Assembly: GCA_905147135.1 (NCBI GenBank)
Contig: LR990053.1
Span: 3,484,501-3,548,500, forward strand
Reading direction: 5' to 3'
DNA length: 64,000 nt
DNA from: Blastobasis lacticolella
Taxonomy: Eukaryota; Arthropoda; Insecta; Lepidoptera; Blastobasidae
Part shown: in pieces, positions 10,411 to 21,430 of the stretch
How the letters are laid out: every line of letters begins with the position of its first letter
Position numbering within the stretch: position 1 is the first letter of the stretch
The notes under the pieces: model-generated
Told to the model about the DNA's origin: nothing
What the model saw: only the letters and a program-made list of their open reading frames with translations
The model's database searches: none
Program-made: the position numbers and the translations under genes

Positions 10411-11065
10411 AATATGTCACTTGTCATACAAATGTGCGAAAGACATGCATTTTTCTCAAAACTGCCGGTACCGATTTCGATGTCGTCCGGCATAAGAATA
10501 GAGCTGAAGAAGCTCAACCTATACCCCGTAACTAAGTCGCTGCTGGTTCAAAGAATACCGCACTTGTCATACAAGTATGACAAAATAATGCTTTTTTCTC
10601 GAAACTTCCGGGACCGATTTTGATATCGTGTGGCATAAGAACATAGTTAAATGTACTCTACCTATACTTAGTAACGATGTCGCTGCTAGTTCAAAGAATA
10701 CGGATATTGCCATACAAACATGTGAAAAATAAATGCTTTTTTTCTCGAAACTCCCGAGACCGATTTCGGTGTTGTCGGCATAAGAATAAAGTTGATGGTG
10801 CTCTATCTATACTTCGTAACTATGTCGCTGCTGGTTCAAAAAATACGTCACTTGTCATACAAATGTGCGAAAGATATCCATTTTTCTCGAACCTGCCGGG
10901 ACCGATTTTGATGTCATGCGGCATAAGAACATAGCTTAAGGTCCTCAGTCTATACACCGTAATCATGTCGCTGCTGGTTCAAATAATACGTCACTTGTCA
11001 TACAAATGTGCGAAAGACATTAATTTTTCTCAAAACTGCCGGTACCGATTTGATGCCATCTTGTA
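10411..11065 (+). repeat. Tandem array of ~143-bp units, about five copies
   Basis: The marker CTTGTCATACAAATGTGCG recurs with spacings of 143, 143, 145 and 143 bp (10421, 10564, 10707, 10852, 10995). Each unit also contains a CCGATTT core, CGGCATAAGAA and GTCGCTGCTGGTTCAAA. The last unit decays after 11050. Units differ by substitutions, so the array is not recent. Open frames across it follow from the repetition and are not coding. Confidence 0.85.
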
Positions 11066-11402
11066 CAAATATGCAGTTGAGGCACCCTAACCAATAGGTC
11101 ATCACCACAAAGCTGCTGCTTCATAGACCACTTTTGCACAGTCTCCTTTAATTAATTTACTTTTAATTACCAAAAATTAAGGAGCTACAATGACACGAGT
11201 CCACTTAAAGGACCGACCAAACCGGAGCTTAAAATACGCGGCGTATACGCGGCTCACCGGCTCAAGGATCACTTTTATTTTTCAGACTCTATTTGGCTCA
11301 TATTTATTTATTGATTTGGAAAACCAACTGCATATTATATAACAATAGCTACAACCACAACTACAGTGAGCCAATTATAGGTTTTCACATATAAAATCTA
11401 TC
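11066..11402. other. Decayed array end and AT-rich intron
   Basis: Traces of the tandem unit continue to about 11150 (AAGCTGCTGCTTCATAGACC). The rest is unassigned. Confidence 0.4.
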
Positions 11403-11656
11403 ATCAGCACAGCCCATAACAGTCCACTGCAGGACTTAGGACCTCTCCCACGAAAGAGGAGGTTATTGCCATAATCTTCACGCTTAGCAAACGGGTTTAA
11501 GAACGCAGAGTAATAAATATAACAATGGAAAATGCTGCTGCCTATTTCCAGTCTATGGAGACTCTAGATTTTTGTCTCGAAAACATTAGTCGTCTCGTAC
11601 GACACCCAAGAGTGTAAGGGATTGGTGCTATTTTACACAGCCAGACACCACACGGC
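11403..11656 (-). repeat. Interspersed repeat family C, reverse copy
   Basis: Starts ATCAGCACAGCCCATAACAG, contains CCTCTCCCACGAAAGAGG and GGTTATTGCCATAATCT, and ends near CCAGACACCACACGGCCAAT. It is the reverse of 1019-1296. Confidence 0.75.
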
Positions 11657-11689
11657 CAATAAAATCTAGGTCATTATTAAAAATACAAT

Positions 11690-12235
11690 CACAAGGCACA
11701 AGTGCGGCCTCATATGGAGTATTGTTCCCATCTTTGGCCCGGCAAAACTGCCGACTTGCTTAATCCTCTGGACTCCGTACAGTGACGCGCCGCACGAATT
11801 GCAAATGATCAAATACAAACAAGCAAGTTGGAACCACTGGCAAACCGAAGGGACTTTGGCTCACTGTGTGTGTTCTATCGGCTGTACAATGGGGAGTGTT
11901 CCGAGGAACTTTTCGATCTGGTGCCCTTAGCACAATTCCGCCATCGCACCATCCGTCGTGGGCTGGGTTCTCATCCTCACTACGTAGACCCTGTGTTGGT
12001 CACGACGCGAAGGTTCGAAAGAACGTTTCTCGCTCGTACGATTCGGATGTGGAATGAGCTCCCAGCCACAGTGTTTCCTTTGGACTATGACATGGGATAG
12101 TACAAGAGGTATATTAGAGGTCTCTTTAGAGGCGGGCAACGCAATGGTGACTACCCTGGGGTTGTTGATTTCCAATAGGCGGCGGTGACCACTTTCCATC
12201 AGGTGGCTGCCGCATAACATAAAAAAAATACCGTC
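11690..12235 (+). mobile_element. Jockey-like LINE, C-terminal ORF2 remnant with poly-A tail
   Basis: The frame 11828-12100 reads RRDFGSLCVFYRLYNGECSE and later FLARTIRMWNELPATVFP, the usual C-terminal end of Jockey-like reverse transcriptase ORFs in insects. The 3' end has GGGCAACGCAATGGTGACTA, TTTCCATCAGGTGGC and ATAACATAAAAAAAATA. It is 5'-truncated and upstream frames contain stops. No catalytic motif remains. Confidence 0.85.
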
Positions 12236-12548
12236 AGAATTAGAGGCTGTCCTCAACCTACACTGCGGCTTTCATATGGTGTGACGAAGCATTTTGTTCC
12301 TTAATATACCTTCTTACATCTTGGAAGGGTATCCCAGTTATTCCGCTTTGTCATATGTAAATGAAACCACGTTCTTTAATATTAGTCTGGGACAGGCTTG
12401 ACTGTATATCCTACTATTATAAATGTAATTTGTGAAGATGGATCGTTTATTTGGATTGGGAAATTTGAATTGATGTTCGTTACTTTTTCAAGACTTACTT
12501 ACGTCACGGGGTGACCATTTTTTCTCCAAAGACTATTCAATCTGTCTC
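12236..12548. other. Intron sequence, nothing recognised
   Basis: Unassigned; no coding or repeat signal seen. Confidence 0.5.
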
Positions 12549-12708
12549 AGCACGACTATTACAAGTGTGTCTGCGACACAGCTCGCGCAGCGAGAGAGCG
12601 TCTGTTTCCTTCTCTTAATACTAAGACGAAAAAGAAAGCAGTATCTATGTCGCGCCTTTTCTTGCTTATCGCGCTCGAGAGCAACTTGTGCTAGCCGTAC
12701 TCCTGTTC
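12549..12708. mobile_element. MITE family E, copy 2
   Basis: Shares GCGACACAGCTCGCG, GCGAGAGAGCGT and TTCCTTCTCT with 9433-9594 and ends in ACTTGTGCTAGCCGTAC. Its left TIR is degraded. Confidence 0.75.
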
Positions 12709-12849
12709 AACCTCGATTCACCAACGGTATTAAGATGCACACCTAACAAGTGATAAGCTCGTTGCGGTACTGAATTTTGACTAGCCTACAGATAATACGG
12801 ATAATAGTAAGAATATACGTAGTAATATCCTTTTTTTTTTTTTTGCCAG

Positions 12850-12986
12850 CGTGAAGACCGAGCAAATGCCCAATGGTGCTGACAGCCAGCTGCGACTGGC
12901 GCGCGTGAACGCCAGCGACGCGGGGAACTACACCTGCGCGGTGCGCGGCGCGCGCTCACACACCGTCGCGGTACATGTGCTCAACG
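12850..12986 (+). CDS. dpr20: Dpr-family Ig protein, exon for second half of Ig domain 2
   Basis: The acceptor is a long T run ending TTTTGCCAG. The split codon ag|c gives Ser, producing RGGI-S-VKTEQM across the junction. It then reads QLRLARVNASDAGNYTC, with the closing Ig2 Cys at 12935-12937, and ends TVAVHVLN. The D-G-Y-C F-strand pattern is complete. Two N-glycosylation sequons, NAS and NYT, are visible. The donor ggtacgt follows 12986, leaving phase 1. If the donor were not used, the frame would stop at 13011-13013 after only a few more residues, without the hydrophobic tail expected of Dpr proteins. A later exon is therefore expected. Confidence 0.92.
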
Positions 12987-13051
12987 GTACGTTCGACGTT
13001 CGGCGGGTGTTTTAATACAAGATAACAGAGATTTGACACTTGATAACAACT

Positions 13052-13182
13052 TGACACCTGACACATGACGCCTGACTCCTGACGCCTGACACCTGACGCC
13101 TGACGCCTGACGCCTGACGCCTGACGCCTGACGCCTGACGCCTGACGCCTGACGCCTGACGCCTGACGCCTGACGCCTGACA
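13052..13182 (+). repeat. 7-bp (GCCTGAC)n array, about 18 units
   Basis: Units of GCCTGAC run with a few early variants (ACCTGAC, TCCTGAC) and then perfectly. It starts about 65 nt downstream of the exon 3 donor. Because 7 is not a multiple of 3, every frame on the minus strand reads the same VRRQASG period. The minus-strand ORFs here are artefacts of this. Confidence 0.95.
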
Positions 13183-13194
13183 CAACACTTGCCT

Positions 13195-13360
13195 TGCGAG
13201 ACGCAGCACACGACACGCGATATGCGTTTGGAACGAGCTATGGAACAAGCTTCCTGCAGCAGTGTTTCCAGACCGACATTGAAACCTTCACGAAACGAAC
13301 TTACATCTATCTCAAAGGCCGGCAAGGCATTACTCTCAGAGTGTTGCAAATATCTAAGAG
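13195..13360 (+). mobile_element. LINE C-terminal fragment
   Basis: Broken frames recall the end of Jockey-like ORFs: a TGGAACAAGCTTCCTGCAGC block (WNKLPA-like) and, in another frame, YIYLKGRQGI. It is frameshifted and short. It directly abuts the 7-bp array. Confidence 0.55.
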
Positions 13361-13773
13361 CGGCGCTATTCGCTTTGCATCAGATGACCTACTTGCTCGT
13401 TTCGTTCCCTCTGTTATAATTATAAACAATTCACTCCCACCATCCAAAGGAATACGGGTCAAGACACTGATGTAATAAAAAAATGGTTACGTACAATCTG
13501 TTATAATAAAGACACGGAAAAACTGAACGTAAATTATGAAGTGTCCCAACTACTGGAGGGCTGCACTTAAAAAGTACGAAAGCTTACTTTAACAACTTTA
13601 ACGGAAAGCTCTTGCATTTTTATTAAAGGGGATTAATATTAACCAGATGGTTACGAAAGTGCGAAACTCGAGATTCTGATGTATTTTTACACTCCGGTAT
13701 TATTCTTTCACACTTTTTAGTAGGTAGGTTTAGTTAAGAATTAAATGATACCTAATAATAGTCTGAAATTAAA
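13361..13773. other. Intron sequence, nothing recognised
   Basis: Unassigned AT-rich stretch. Confidence 0.5.
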
Positions 13774-13992
13774 CGTAGAGCTAGTCTAAGCTGAAATAAC
13801 GCAATACATATACAAATGCCGTTGTAATTGGTAATTCAGTTGCCGGTGAGACTCAAACGTAGGACACGCGTCGTTCGATTTGAGCAGTCGACGCTCCCAC
13901 ACCGATGAAGTGTCGTTATTAATATTTGCACTCACACATCGAAATCAACTAATTAAGTAGTGGGGCGCGTCATTTCAGCTTAGACAAGCTCT
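13774..13992. mobile_element. MITE family D, copy 2 (internal deletion near left end)
   Basis: Left end GAGCTAGTCTAAGCTGAAAT, right end ATTTCAGCTTAGACAAGCTC, with TA at both edges. Compared with copy 1 it lacks about 45 bp after the left TIR, jumping to ACGCAATACATATACAAATG. Confidence 0.85.
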
Positions 13993-15060
13993 ACCTACCT
14001 ATAATAATGTCATCTGTAATAATAGCTTTGAACAATTTATTTTATATATCGTATGTTCTTTACAATATTTTATTTGTAATTTTTATTTTATTTGTGTACC
14101 ATTTTTATTTAGTTTTATGTGTTTATATACTGTATATACCACGGAATAAATGAAATTATAATAAGTAAAAATATATGAGCCTTATACCTGCCAGCGTGCC
14201 TTGATAGGAAGTGGTCACCGCAACACCACGAAACATCAGTATTAATCAGAAATTTCAAACATCTGGCTTAATTTTTTAAATATTCCGCACCTTATTGTCA
14301 CTTTTATATTCACTTTTATATTCACTTAGCATAATTATCAAATGAAATAATAATAAAAAGTTGTTTGCCGTTTTCCTCACGCGAGAAGCGAAAATATAAA
14401 ATATTAACATGTTAGATTGCAAAGTTCTCGTCTAATAACCTTCCATGTGAAAAATGGGCCATTAAGTCAATTCAGTTAAGAAAATTTTGCCAACATTCAT
14501 TCATTTCAACAACATTAACTTGCTAGAAAACACGCTTCCGAGATTAATTGTTTCGTGGAAAATAAACTGAAATGTTTATCCAACGTTTACGGAATTCTAA
14601 AACAACAGAAATTGAAAATAATGGAGGAATATTTTTACTTAAATAATATTTTAGTCTATCTACAATGGGCTAACACATTTACATTTCTACAATACATATT
14701 CACATTTTCATTTCAAGAATATTGAGCATGGCAACATAAATGGTACAGTCAGATTAAACCTACGACCATCGCAGAACAAAATTGGGCAGCAACGTTTACC
14801 TTTCTTTTACTAGTTACAATTATTTATTTAATTTATTCATTTATTTAGTTTACTTTTTGCCCTTTTTTAACAAATAAGTTTATTTATTTATTTGTTGTAA
14901 ATATTTAGAATAAAAGTTTTTTTAATTTCACCGTTTGTTTGAGGTCTTTTTGACTGATTTGGTGGTAGGTATTATTTGTTGTAACATTTAGAATTTACAT
15001 TGTTTTAAAATTTATATTTGTTTTTCTATTTATCATTGTCAATGAATGTATTTATCAATT
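13993..15060. other. AT-rich intron, nothing recognised
   Basis: Long AT-rich stretch with TTTATT-rich low complexity near 14820-14900. Confidence 0.5.
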
Positions 15061-15069
15061 CAAGTTAGA

Positions 15070-15570
15070 TAAATTTACCAATTACAATTAATGACAAACA
15101 CCTGATGGTAAGCGGTAACTATCGTCCATAACATGTACTATTCATGCACTTAAGTTTCATGTATCAAAATTGCAGCATCGCCAGTGGATTGTCACTGTGA
15201 GAACTAAGATGAAATTCCACCGGTATTTGCTCTGGCTACTGTATCGTTGCTTGGTGGCAGACATTGATAAGGCAGTATAACTCACCAAGGCGGACTTCTT
15301 ATGCTTGACCACATTCGAAATCCATCTTCTACCACCTGATAAATTAACCTGATGATGACCATAAGGTGGCGCTGTCCGACAAATTTTCACCCAAGTAACG
15401 CAACCCCCTTGTTTCAGAAGAAAGCCTAGCGGAACTCCACGCGGGCGCTATATCAAAACCACCATCTCTTCTCACCATCGCTCTTCTACTGGTCACCTTG
15501 ACAGTAACTACGGAAAGGTCACCCATGTTACCACCAGTGGCTCTACTAGCGGGTTTGACTGTCACGTACT
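15070..15570. repeat. Decayed interspersed repeat plus a GC-richer unassigned block
   Basis: 15090-15290 has ACCTGATGGTAAGCGGTAAC and GGATTGTCACTGTGAG, with a GACTAAGATGAAAT-type block (CTAAGATGAAATTCC). The same pieces recur at 18800-18960, 21130-21240 and 22190-22290. 15380-15560 is GC-richer, with a 73-residue minus frame that I do not recognise. It may be part of an old element. Confidence 0.45.
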
Positions 15571-15897
15571 TGGCTCAAGGGCTAGTGAATGATCATATTA
15601 TAGTGTTGTTACCGACGTGATATTTAAGAGTCTAAAATGTAAATAATATACGAGTTTTATTATATATTGTTTAAGAGGATATTGATAGTTACTGGGAAAT
15701 AAAATTTCATTGTATATTTTTTGGGTTTTATTTCTTAGATTATTTAGTGGACTTGGCTGAAACTCTGGAAGACTTTGGCACAATGCCCGATGACCTCTGG
15801 TAGTATGACCCGAAGTTAGAGGGTGTCTCTCTGAGGCCAATATCCTCAGTCTCAGTGATTTCGGGTCACTGTATTGTATAAAGTTGATTTTATAATA
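15571..15897. other. Intron sequence, nothing recognised
   Basis: Unassigned; a short minus-strand frame without known features. Confidence 0.4.
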
Positions 15898-16200
15898 AAC
15901 ATGGACGAGACAAAAATTATGTCAAATGCCCATGTTGTGCCTACTCCGGAGACAGTTGGAGGCGGTTCACGGGAAGTTGTTGACGACAATAAGAAAGAGG
16001 TCAATCAACGAATCCGCATATTTTCATCACAACACAAAGGTCTTCGATAATTGTGTGTGCCAGTGATGATCTACGGAATGAGATAAAGGAAATTCGTTGT
16101 CATCCAAAGGGCAACGGAAAGGGTCGAATCAGACATGAGGAGGTCCGCAGGCGAATCAAGGTCACCGACATAGTCCGAACGACTTCTATGCCCAATAATG
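15898..16200 (+). mobile_element. RTE-like LINE C-terminal remnant
   Basis: In shifting frames it reads EVNQRIRIFSS, then VPVMIYG, then GRIRHEEVRRRIKVTDIV. The order matches the C-terminal region after the reverse transcriptase in RTE/BovB-like elements (E-V-N-RI, L-VMTYG, R-R-E-IRRRT-V-DI). Several frameshifts and stops are present. Confidence 0.7.
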
Positions 16201-16959
16201 CCCATAATCATATTAGCGTTTGCTAATATGATTATGATAATTTCTAAAATCTAGAGCCCCAATCAGTTTTCGGCGCGACGGTGACCACATTTGACTTCGG
16301 ACTGACGCCACTGTACCTTATCATATTGTAAAACATATACAACGGGAAAAGCTTCCGGATTTCGGAGCTCTCTAGCTTGGCTCTAGGGGCTAGATTTTAC
16401 CCAATGATTGGGACGATGTTGCACAGCTTCATAAATACATGATGTGTAAAATGAGGGTAGGTCTATGTCCAGAAGTGAGTCCAGAGTGTCGTGCGGTTGT
16501 AAGATGATGGTAGTTTTCATGTACAGTCACATTAATCTAATGAGGGCGTGGCTGTCAAACATCAACTCCAGCTGTTAGTTCTAATTTTAGACACATTTCA
16601 AAAGATCCTAGTAGAACCTAGAAGAATCCATAATGTAAGCATACAGAATCTGAATAGTTCAAATTCGATTTACCATTCGTAGTATAGGAGTTCTTATGGC
16701 TACCTTCCGTCTCCATCATCAGATCATCTCGATGGTATCATAACCGAATTTACATAAGTGTTTTTACTAGACATGGGGACATCTAAAACTAAATAAAACC
16801 TTGTAATAATAATCACAGTAATCGATACTTCTGAAAATTATTATCGTCGTCAATCAAGGTTTTGTTTATGTGGATGGTTCGTATTTGGACGAATGTCTAG
16901 TCTATACCACGTCTTTACTAATATTTTAAGAGGAAAAGCATGTGTGTTGTACATAACAT
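16201..16959. other. Intron sequence with a perfect hairpin
   Basis: Contains the 15-bp perfect inverted repeat at 16203-16236 (arm CATAATCATATTAGC, loop GTTT). The rest is unassigned. Confidence 0.5.
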
Positions 16960-17110
16960 AACCTGAACTCCTTCAAGGCCAGAGTGAATAGGCTGTTTCT
17001 AAGCAGACATGCTCCACCTTCGGCCGCATCGCCGCTTCCCTTCAGGTGACATGGCGGTTAAAATTCGTTACTTTGCCTAAAATAAAGAAGATTTATTATT
17101 ATTTATTATA
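16960..17110 (+). mobile_element. LINE 3' end fragment
   Basis: Reads NSFKARVNRLFLSRHAPP, a C-terminal motif of Jockey-like ORFs, then CCGCTTCCCTTCAGGTGAC and an AATAAAGAAG A-rich 3' end. It is short and 5'-truncated. Confidence 0.7.
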
Positions 17111-17561
17111 AAAGCCTGCATAGTTTCTTTAAAAAAATATAGGATATCACGAGATAATCGCATTTGTGAGTACAGAGATCAGTTCTACGCGCGGATAAAA
17201 ACCGCGGGATATGGTTAATTCTTGTAATTATAAAACAAGCAAGCCGCCTCGGCTTTGCATGGGTGTTCTCGAGTGTTCTTTACTATAATTATACTAATTA
17301 TACATATAAAGCTACCGGAAGAAACTATCTAGCTGATAATGAAAACCGTATCAAAATGAGTTGCATAGTTTAGGAGGAGTTAACGGAAATACATATAGAT
17401 AGACAGACGCGGAGAGCGACTTTAATTTCCACTATGTATCCATAATACAATTTGAGTATTAAAATATTAGATATAAGCTATGAGCTATTTATGTTAAAAA
17501 ATTTAAGGTTTCATGACGTCCGTCTTTTGTCACGTAGCATAGGAATAAGATAAAATATTAG

Positions 17562-17700
17562 CGTTAACGTCCCGGTTATGCTCACACACGCGGGGGCCCG
17601 GAATCCGCCTTGACCGTGATCCAGGATTTGGCAGATCAGATAATTTAGTGGACCGACTGCTATCTGACCACCTTGATCACGATGTTATTCCCTCACTTCA
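17562..17700 (-). mobile_element. SINE-B fragment
   Basis: The reverse-orientation 3' half: CGTTAACGTCCCGGTTATGC, GGATTTGGCAGATCAGATAA and CTGCTATCTGACC, then a jump to ATCACGATGTTATTCCCTC. This indicates an internal deletion. Confidence 0.75.
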
Positions 17701-18019
17701 ATTAGCAAAACAATATCCAACATAGCCCGTAGTCAAAAGAAAATAAAGCTATATTTCAAAGAATTCTACATCGCGATTTCTGTTGACGTTAAACTACTGC
17801 TAAATTGATACCCTTCTCCTAAGTTGTAATACAGTTACAAGACCTATTTGTATGTATAAAGTACCCACTTCGTATTCGAGTCACGAGCTAAGCCTCTTGG
17901 AAAAGGAATTTATGTAAAACTGGAATGTATTTATTGTATTATACGCCGCGCATTATTATGTGGATGAATACAAATCTTAGTTTCTTGTGTTACGTAACTA
18001 CCTACTTATGTACATAAAT

Positions 18020-18180
18020 AGTATAAAACAAAATCGCTTCCTGCCGTCTGTCTCTCTAAGGACATTTAAACGGATTTCTGACGGATTTTAATGCGGTTTT
18101 TATCAATATATAAAGTGATTCAAGAGGAAGGTTTATAGGGTAGGATAACACGCGAAGAAACGCGACAGGTCAGTAATACA
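18020..18180 (+). repeat. Interspersed repeat family F
   Basis: Contains CGCTTCCTGCCGTCTGTCTC, GACGGATTTTAATGCGGTTT and TGATTCAAGAGGAAGGTTTA. Other copies: 39425-39590 and 60055-60265 (minus), 47585-47850 and 53570-53765 (plus). The class is not known to me. Confidence 0.7.
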
Positions 18181-18396
18181 TAAAAGCCGCAAAGTTATTG
18201 TATTTCCCTGGATCAGAAGTACCCAGTAATCAGTTTCTGTATCTGAGCCTGGTCTTGTACATTTCTAATTTCAAAGATTCAAAGATTCAAAATATTTATT
18301 TGTAAGAGATAGGTATTACAGATGTTTTAATTATCTTCAATAGTTTCTCTATCCTTTGCCCGCAAGCTGAGGTGTACAAATCTATCACACATTCTT

Positions 18397-18443
18397 AAGA
18401 TCGTGTCAGTTGTTATCAAATAGACAACAACTGACACGATCTT
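18397..18443. repeat. Perfect 18-bp inverted repeat, 11-nt loop
   Basis: Arms AAGATCGTGTCAGTTGTT and its exact reverse complement at 18426-18443; loop 18415-18425. Confidence 0.95.
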
Positions 18444-18799
18444 CAGAAACAACATTAGTAACCTCATGGCAATTTTGTTAAACTACTACCTACAATGCTT
18501 ACTTTTATAACCTTGTAACCGCCTACAAAATACTTAAATTGGAATTTGACGGCGTACCTAAATTTTATTGCGTCGTAAACTTTATCATTGTAAGCACTGG
18601 TTCGGAAAGATCCACGGTCTACTAATAGATATTGTAAATGAGAAAGATTACCTGTTTGATTGGTTAATAAATCTGTCGATCTAACAGAATGTAACAAACT
18701 TTAAAACAAAAACAAAAAGGAGGGTATTTTTTTAATTAAAAATTGAAAACAGCTGAGTTATGACTCAGCAACTAAATACAATTTATTACAATAAAAATG

Positions 18800-20079
18800 C
18801 AGAACCACTTATGCGGTGTCACTGTGAGGGACTAAGATGAAATGCCTCATGCGCAATTGCGCTAGCCACCATATTCATCAAACCGAAACACAACATTGCA
18901 GACGTTGTTGGTTGGCGGCATACTACCACCTGATATGTTTGGCGACTGGTGACTGTACTGTACAAAATCAGTTGGATACTGGTGTTTTTAAAACAAGCTC
19001 ATACCTTTCAAGTTGCCTAACTGATGAGTTTTTCCTGTATTATTTATTATATAAGACGGAGTTACACGGACGTACCTTTTCGATTTGCAAAATAAATAAC
19101 TTTAAGACAGAAAATTTATCGTTGGACGTATTCGTGGACATCGTGTTGTGCGCCATGAAGTTCGGAATTAACAACAAACTGACAATGCTATGTGAGGGTG
19201 GGAGTTTACCAGCTCATCACCGCAACTGTCACCTCTCCATTGCAATCTTCTCGTGACCACGGTGGGTGTGACCCTACCGAAACGTCGGGAAAACAAATCT
19301 AAAAGGTACGTCGCGTGTATTTCCCGTCTAATATAATAATGTTAAAGAACGCGAGTTTAGTTTTAATAAATAATAGTTCTTCCTTGTGTTTTTTCGTTGT
19401 GTTTTTGTTCTATTTCATACAAAGGAAAAGCTGAACATAGATCCACATCCGTATAACTAAAGTTAAGCCACACGTCCTGGATTATCGCTTCACAACTATA
19501 ATTCAAAAGTAATCCATTTGTATTTCATATAAATTTTCCCGGAAAATCCACATCTGCTTTTGCGTCTGCATGTACGGTTTAATCCACCTCCGTTGATATT
19601 GGCTTTGCTTGTTTTAAGCAGATAGTTTGTTTTTAGTGTAGAATTGAACTCAATACTACCTGTAAGCCTAAAGGTACATAACTTCAACGGTAGTGTGTGC
19701 ACTTTGCTTCTTTGTCTACTTTGCTGAAATACCATACATTCGATTACCTTTACACCGATTTTTAAAAGTTTCATCTAGTCTGATAAACAAGTAGGCACCT
19801 GATTGAAAGTAGTCACCAATGCACCACCCACCTTTAAAATCCCAGGATGCGTTGATATTTCTACAAATTTAGGGCGCTTCAATGCCAAAACCACAATTTC
19901 TAAGCACTCACCGGCAGGAACATAATATTATTTAAAGTGATATTTTTTGGCTACCGCATTTTACTGTAGGCATATAATTTTATTATTATCCGTTTAGTAC
20001 TTTTTGCGTGAGTGACAAAAGTCCATCCAACCTTACAAACTTTCGCATTTATAATAAGAGTAGTATTTGAGGAAAGTAT
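18800..20079. repeat. Mosaic of short repeat fragments
   Basis: 18800-18960 is a copy of the GTGTCACTGTGAGGGACTAAGATGAAATG repeat family (also at 15090, 21150, 22210). 19250-19340 has ACCCTACCGAAACGTCGGG, a phrase also seen at 56095-56115. 19790-19960 is a diverged reverse copy of the 2071/4170 retroelement, ending ACTCACCGGCAGGAACATAA. The 139-residue frame at 18837-19256 starts inside the first repeat and has no domain, so I do not call it a gene. Confidence 0.5.
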
Positions 20080-20290
20080 GCGGCTTTGAGGAGCAGCGCA
20101 AAGCTGACCTCGACGCTAAACGCGATTAAGTAAAACCCCGTACACCTGCTGCCATCACCTACAATTTTATAAACGGCAAACTGACATGCCCACATTGTGC
20201 ACGGGAGTTTGCCGCGAAGATTGGCTATGGAAGCCATCTTCTGACTAGGGGTTGAAGGGGTTGCCATGGCCGAAACCGGTCGAAAGAGAG
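20080..20290 (+). mobile_element. LINE C-terminal fragment with zinc-knuckle-like end
   Basis: The frame reads FEEQRKADLDAKRD, then CPHCAREFAAKIGYGSHL and a stop-interrupted tail. The C-x2-C-x12-H pattern at the end of an RT ORF is common in several insect LINEs. A similar ending on the minus strand is at 48540-48740. Confidence 0.65.
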
Positions 20291-20324
20291 TTAGTTAGTT
20301 AGTATTTGGAATATCTAATTTAAT

Positions 20325-20400
20325 ACTGGTTGTCTGGAAGAGATCGCAATTGGCGAGAAGGCCGCCTTTGTATTGGTATAATCTTACAGACTCTTAAATT
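20325..20400 (+). repeat. LINE 3'-UTR fragment
   Basis: TGTCTGGAAGAGATCGCAAT and GAAGGCCGCCTTTGTATTGG. The same phrase appears at 22060-22135 and in reverse at 56195-56245. Confidence 0.65.
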
Positions 20401-21129
20401 AAATACCATTTTATTAATTTACAATAAAGAGATGAGATCAATAAATGAAAAAATTAATGACTTTATTCTAAATACATTTGATAAGTATAGTAACAGAAAT
20501 TGCTTGAATTAGTTGTCTGTTTATATTTTTTATTTTTGTTTGGCTTGCAAACGTATAGATAATTTAGTTAACAAACAAATATACTCATTATAGAATTCTT
20601 GAGGGAGTCTGGCGTCTATGAAAAGTTAGACAGTAAAAGTTTTCTCTAATCACTCTAATAGAACAAAATCCAATTACATAAATTCGTTAATATTAGATTA
20701 GTAAATAGTTTACTTACAGTTATTCTTACGTTATAATAACGTTAGGTGGTGTATAGGTGTATTTTGGATACCAACATTAAATAACTGATACTCTACCATA
20801 ATATGGTTTATTTGAATGTTCATGTCTATATTTTTTTTGCGAACCTCTAACATCACTTTTCTCAATCAATCAAATCATTTTGGGATATTTGTACATATTG
20901 ATTTGTATATAAGGGTTGTAGGTTCATTTAATTTTAGTTAGATTCATCATTTTTGTATGTTGTTTTTTTTAATTAATAGTTGTAGTAGAATAATTTTGCA
21001 GTATATCCATTACAAACAAATCATTTCTATTCAGTGTTGAGTGAGTAGCACCGCGTTATTTATTTCTGCCACGAGACAGCAATGTTTGTATTGTTATTGA
21101 TCGGCTTAAAAGTTTTGTGTTTATAAGGT
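20401..21129. other. AT-rich intron, nothing recognised
   Basis: No structure found. Confidence 0.5.
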
Positions 21130-21430
21130 GCCAGCGCAATTACAGGCATTTCATCTTAGTCCTCACAGTTACAACGGACCTGCAATGAAGATGTTATGGG
21201 CGACAGTAACTGCTTACCATCAGGTGGGATGTCTCCTTGTTAGTCGCTGAGTAACAAAAATAACCTGACCGACAGAAAAAGTCGGATAGCACACGACAAA
21301 GTTTATACATACAACAATATGTTTTTAACTACTGAACCAAATTTAATGAAACAAAGTTATAGTCTATTTCGAATAAACTGGCTTTTAAATATAGAAAACC
21401 GTATTGAAATCGGACCATCCGTTCGGTATG
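21130..21430 (+). repeat. Repeat fragments including family G
   Basis: 21135-21235 belongs to the CACTGTGAG/TTCATCTTAGTCC repeat. 21255-21430 is family G, with AACCTGACCGACAGAAAAAG and CGGACCATCCGTTCGG. Other family G copies: 30712-30850, 45680-45895 and 52985-53165. The G phrases are typical of old insect retroelement tails; the class is uncertain. Confidence 0.6.

Noticed and set aside
12987..13013. Exon 3 as the last coding exon with a stop at 13011
   Set aside because: A strong donor (ggtacgt) follows codon N and matches Dpr gene structure; reading through would leave out the hydrophobic C-terminus.
13052..13182. CRISPR-like array
   Set aside because: The 7-bp units are directly adjacent with no spacers, in eukaryotic intron sequence.
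12956..13349. Minus-strand proteins with VRRQASG repeats in several frames
   Set aside because: A 7-bp repeat reads open in all frames with the same peptide period; there is no start, splice or domain support.
18837..19256. A 139-residue protein
   Set aside because: Starts inside an interspersed repeat fragment and ends in another; no recognisable domain or codon pattern.
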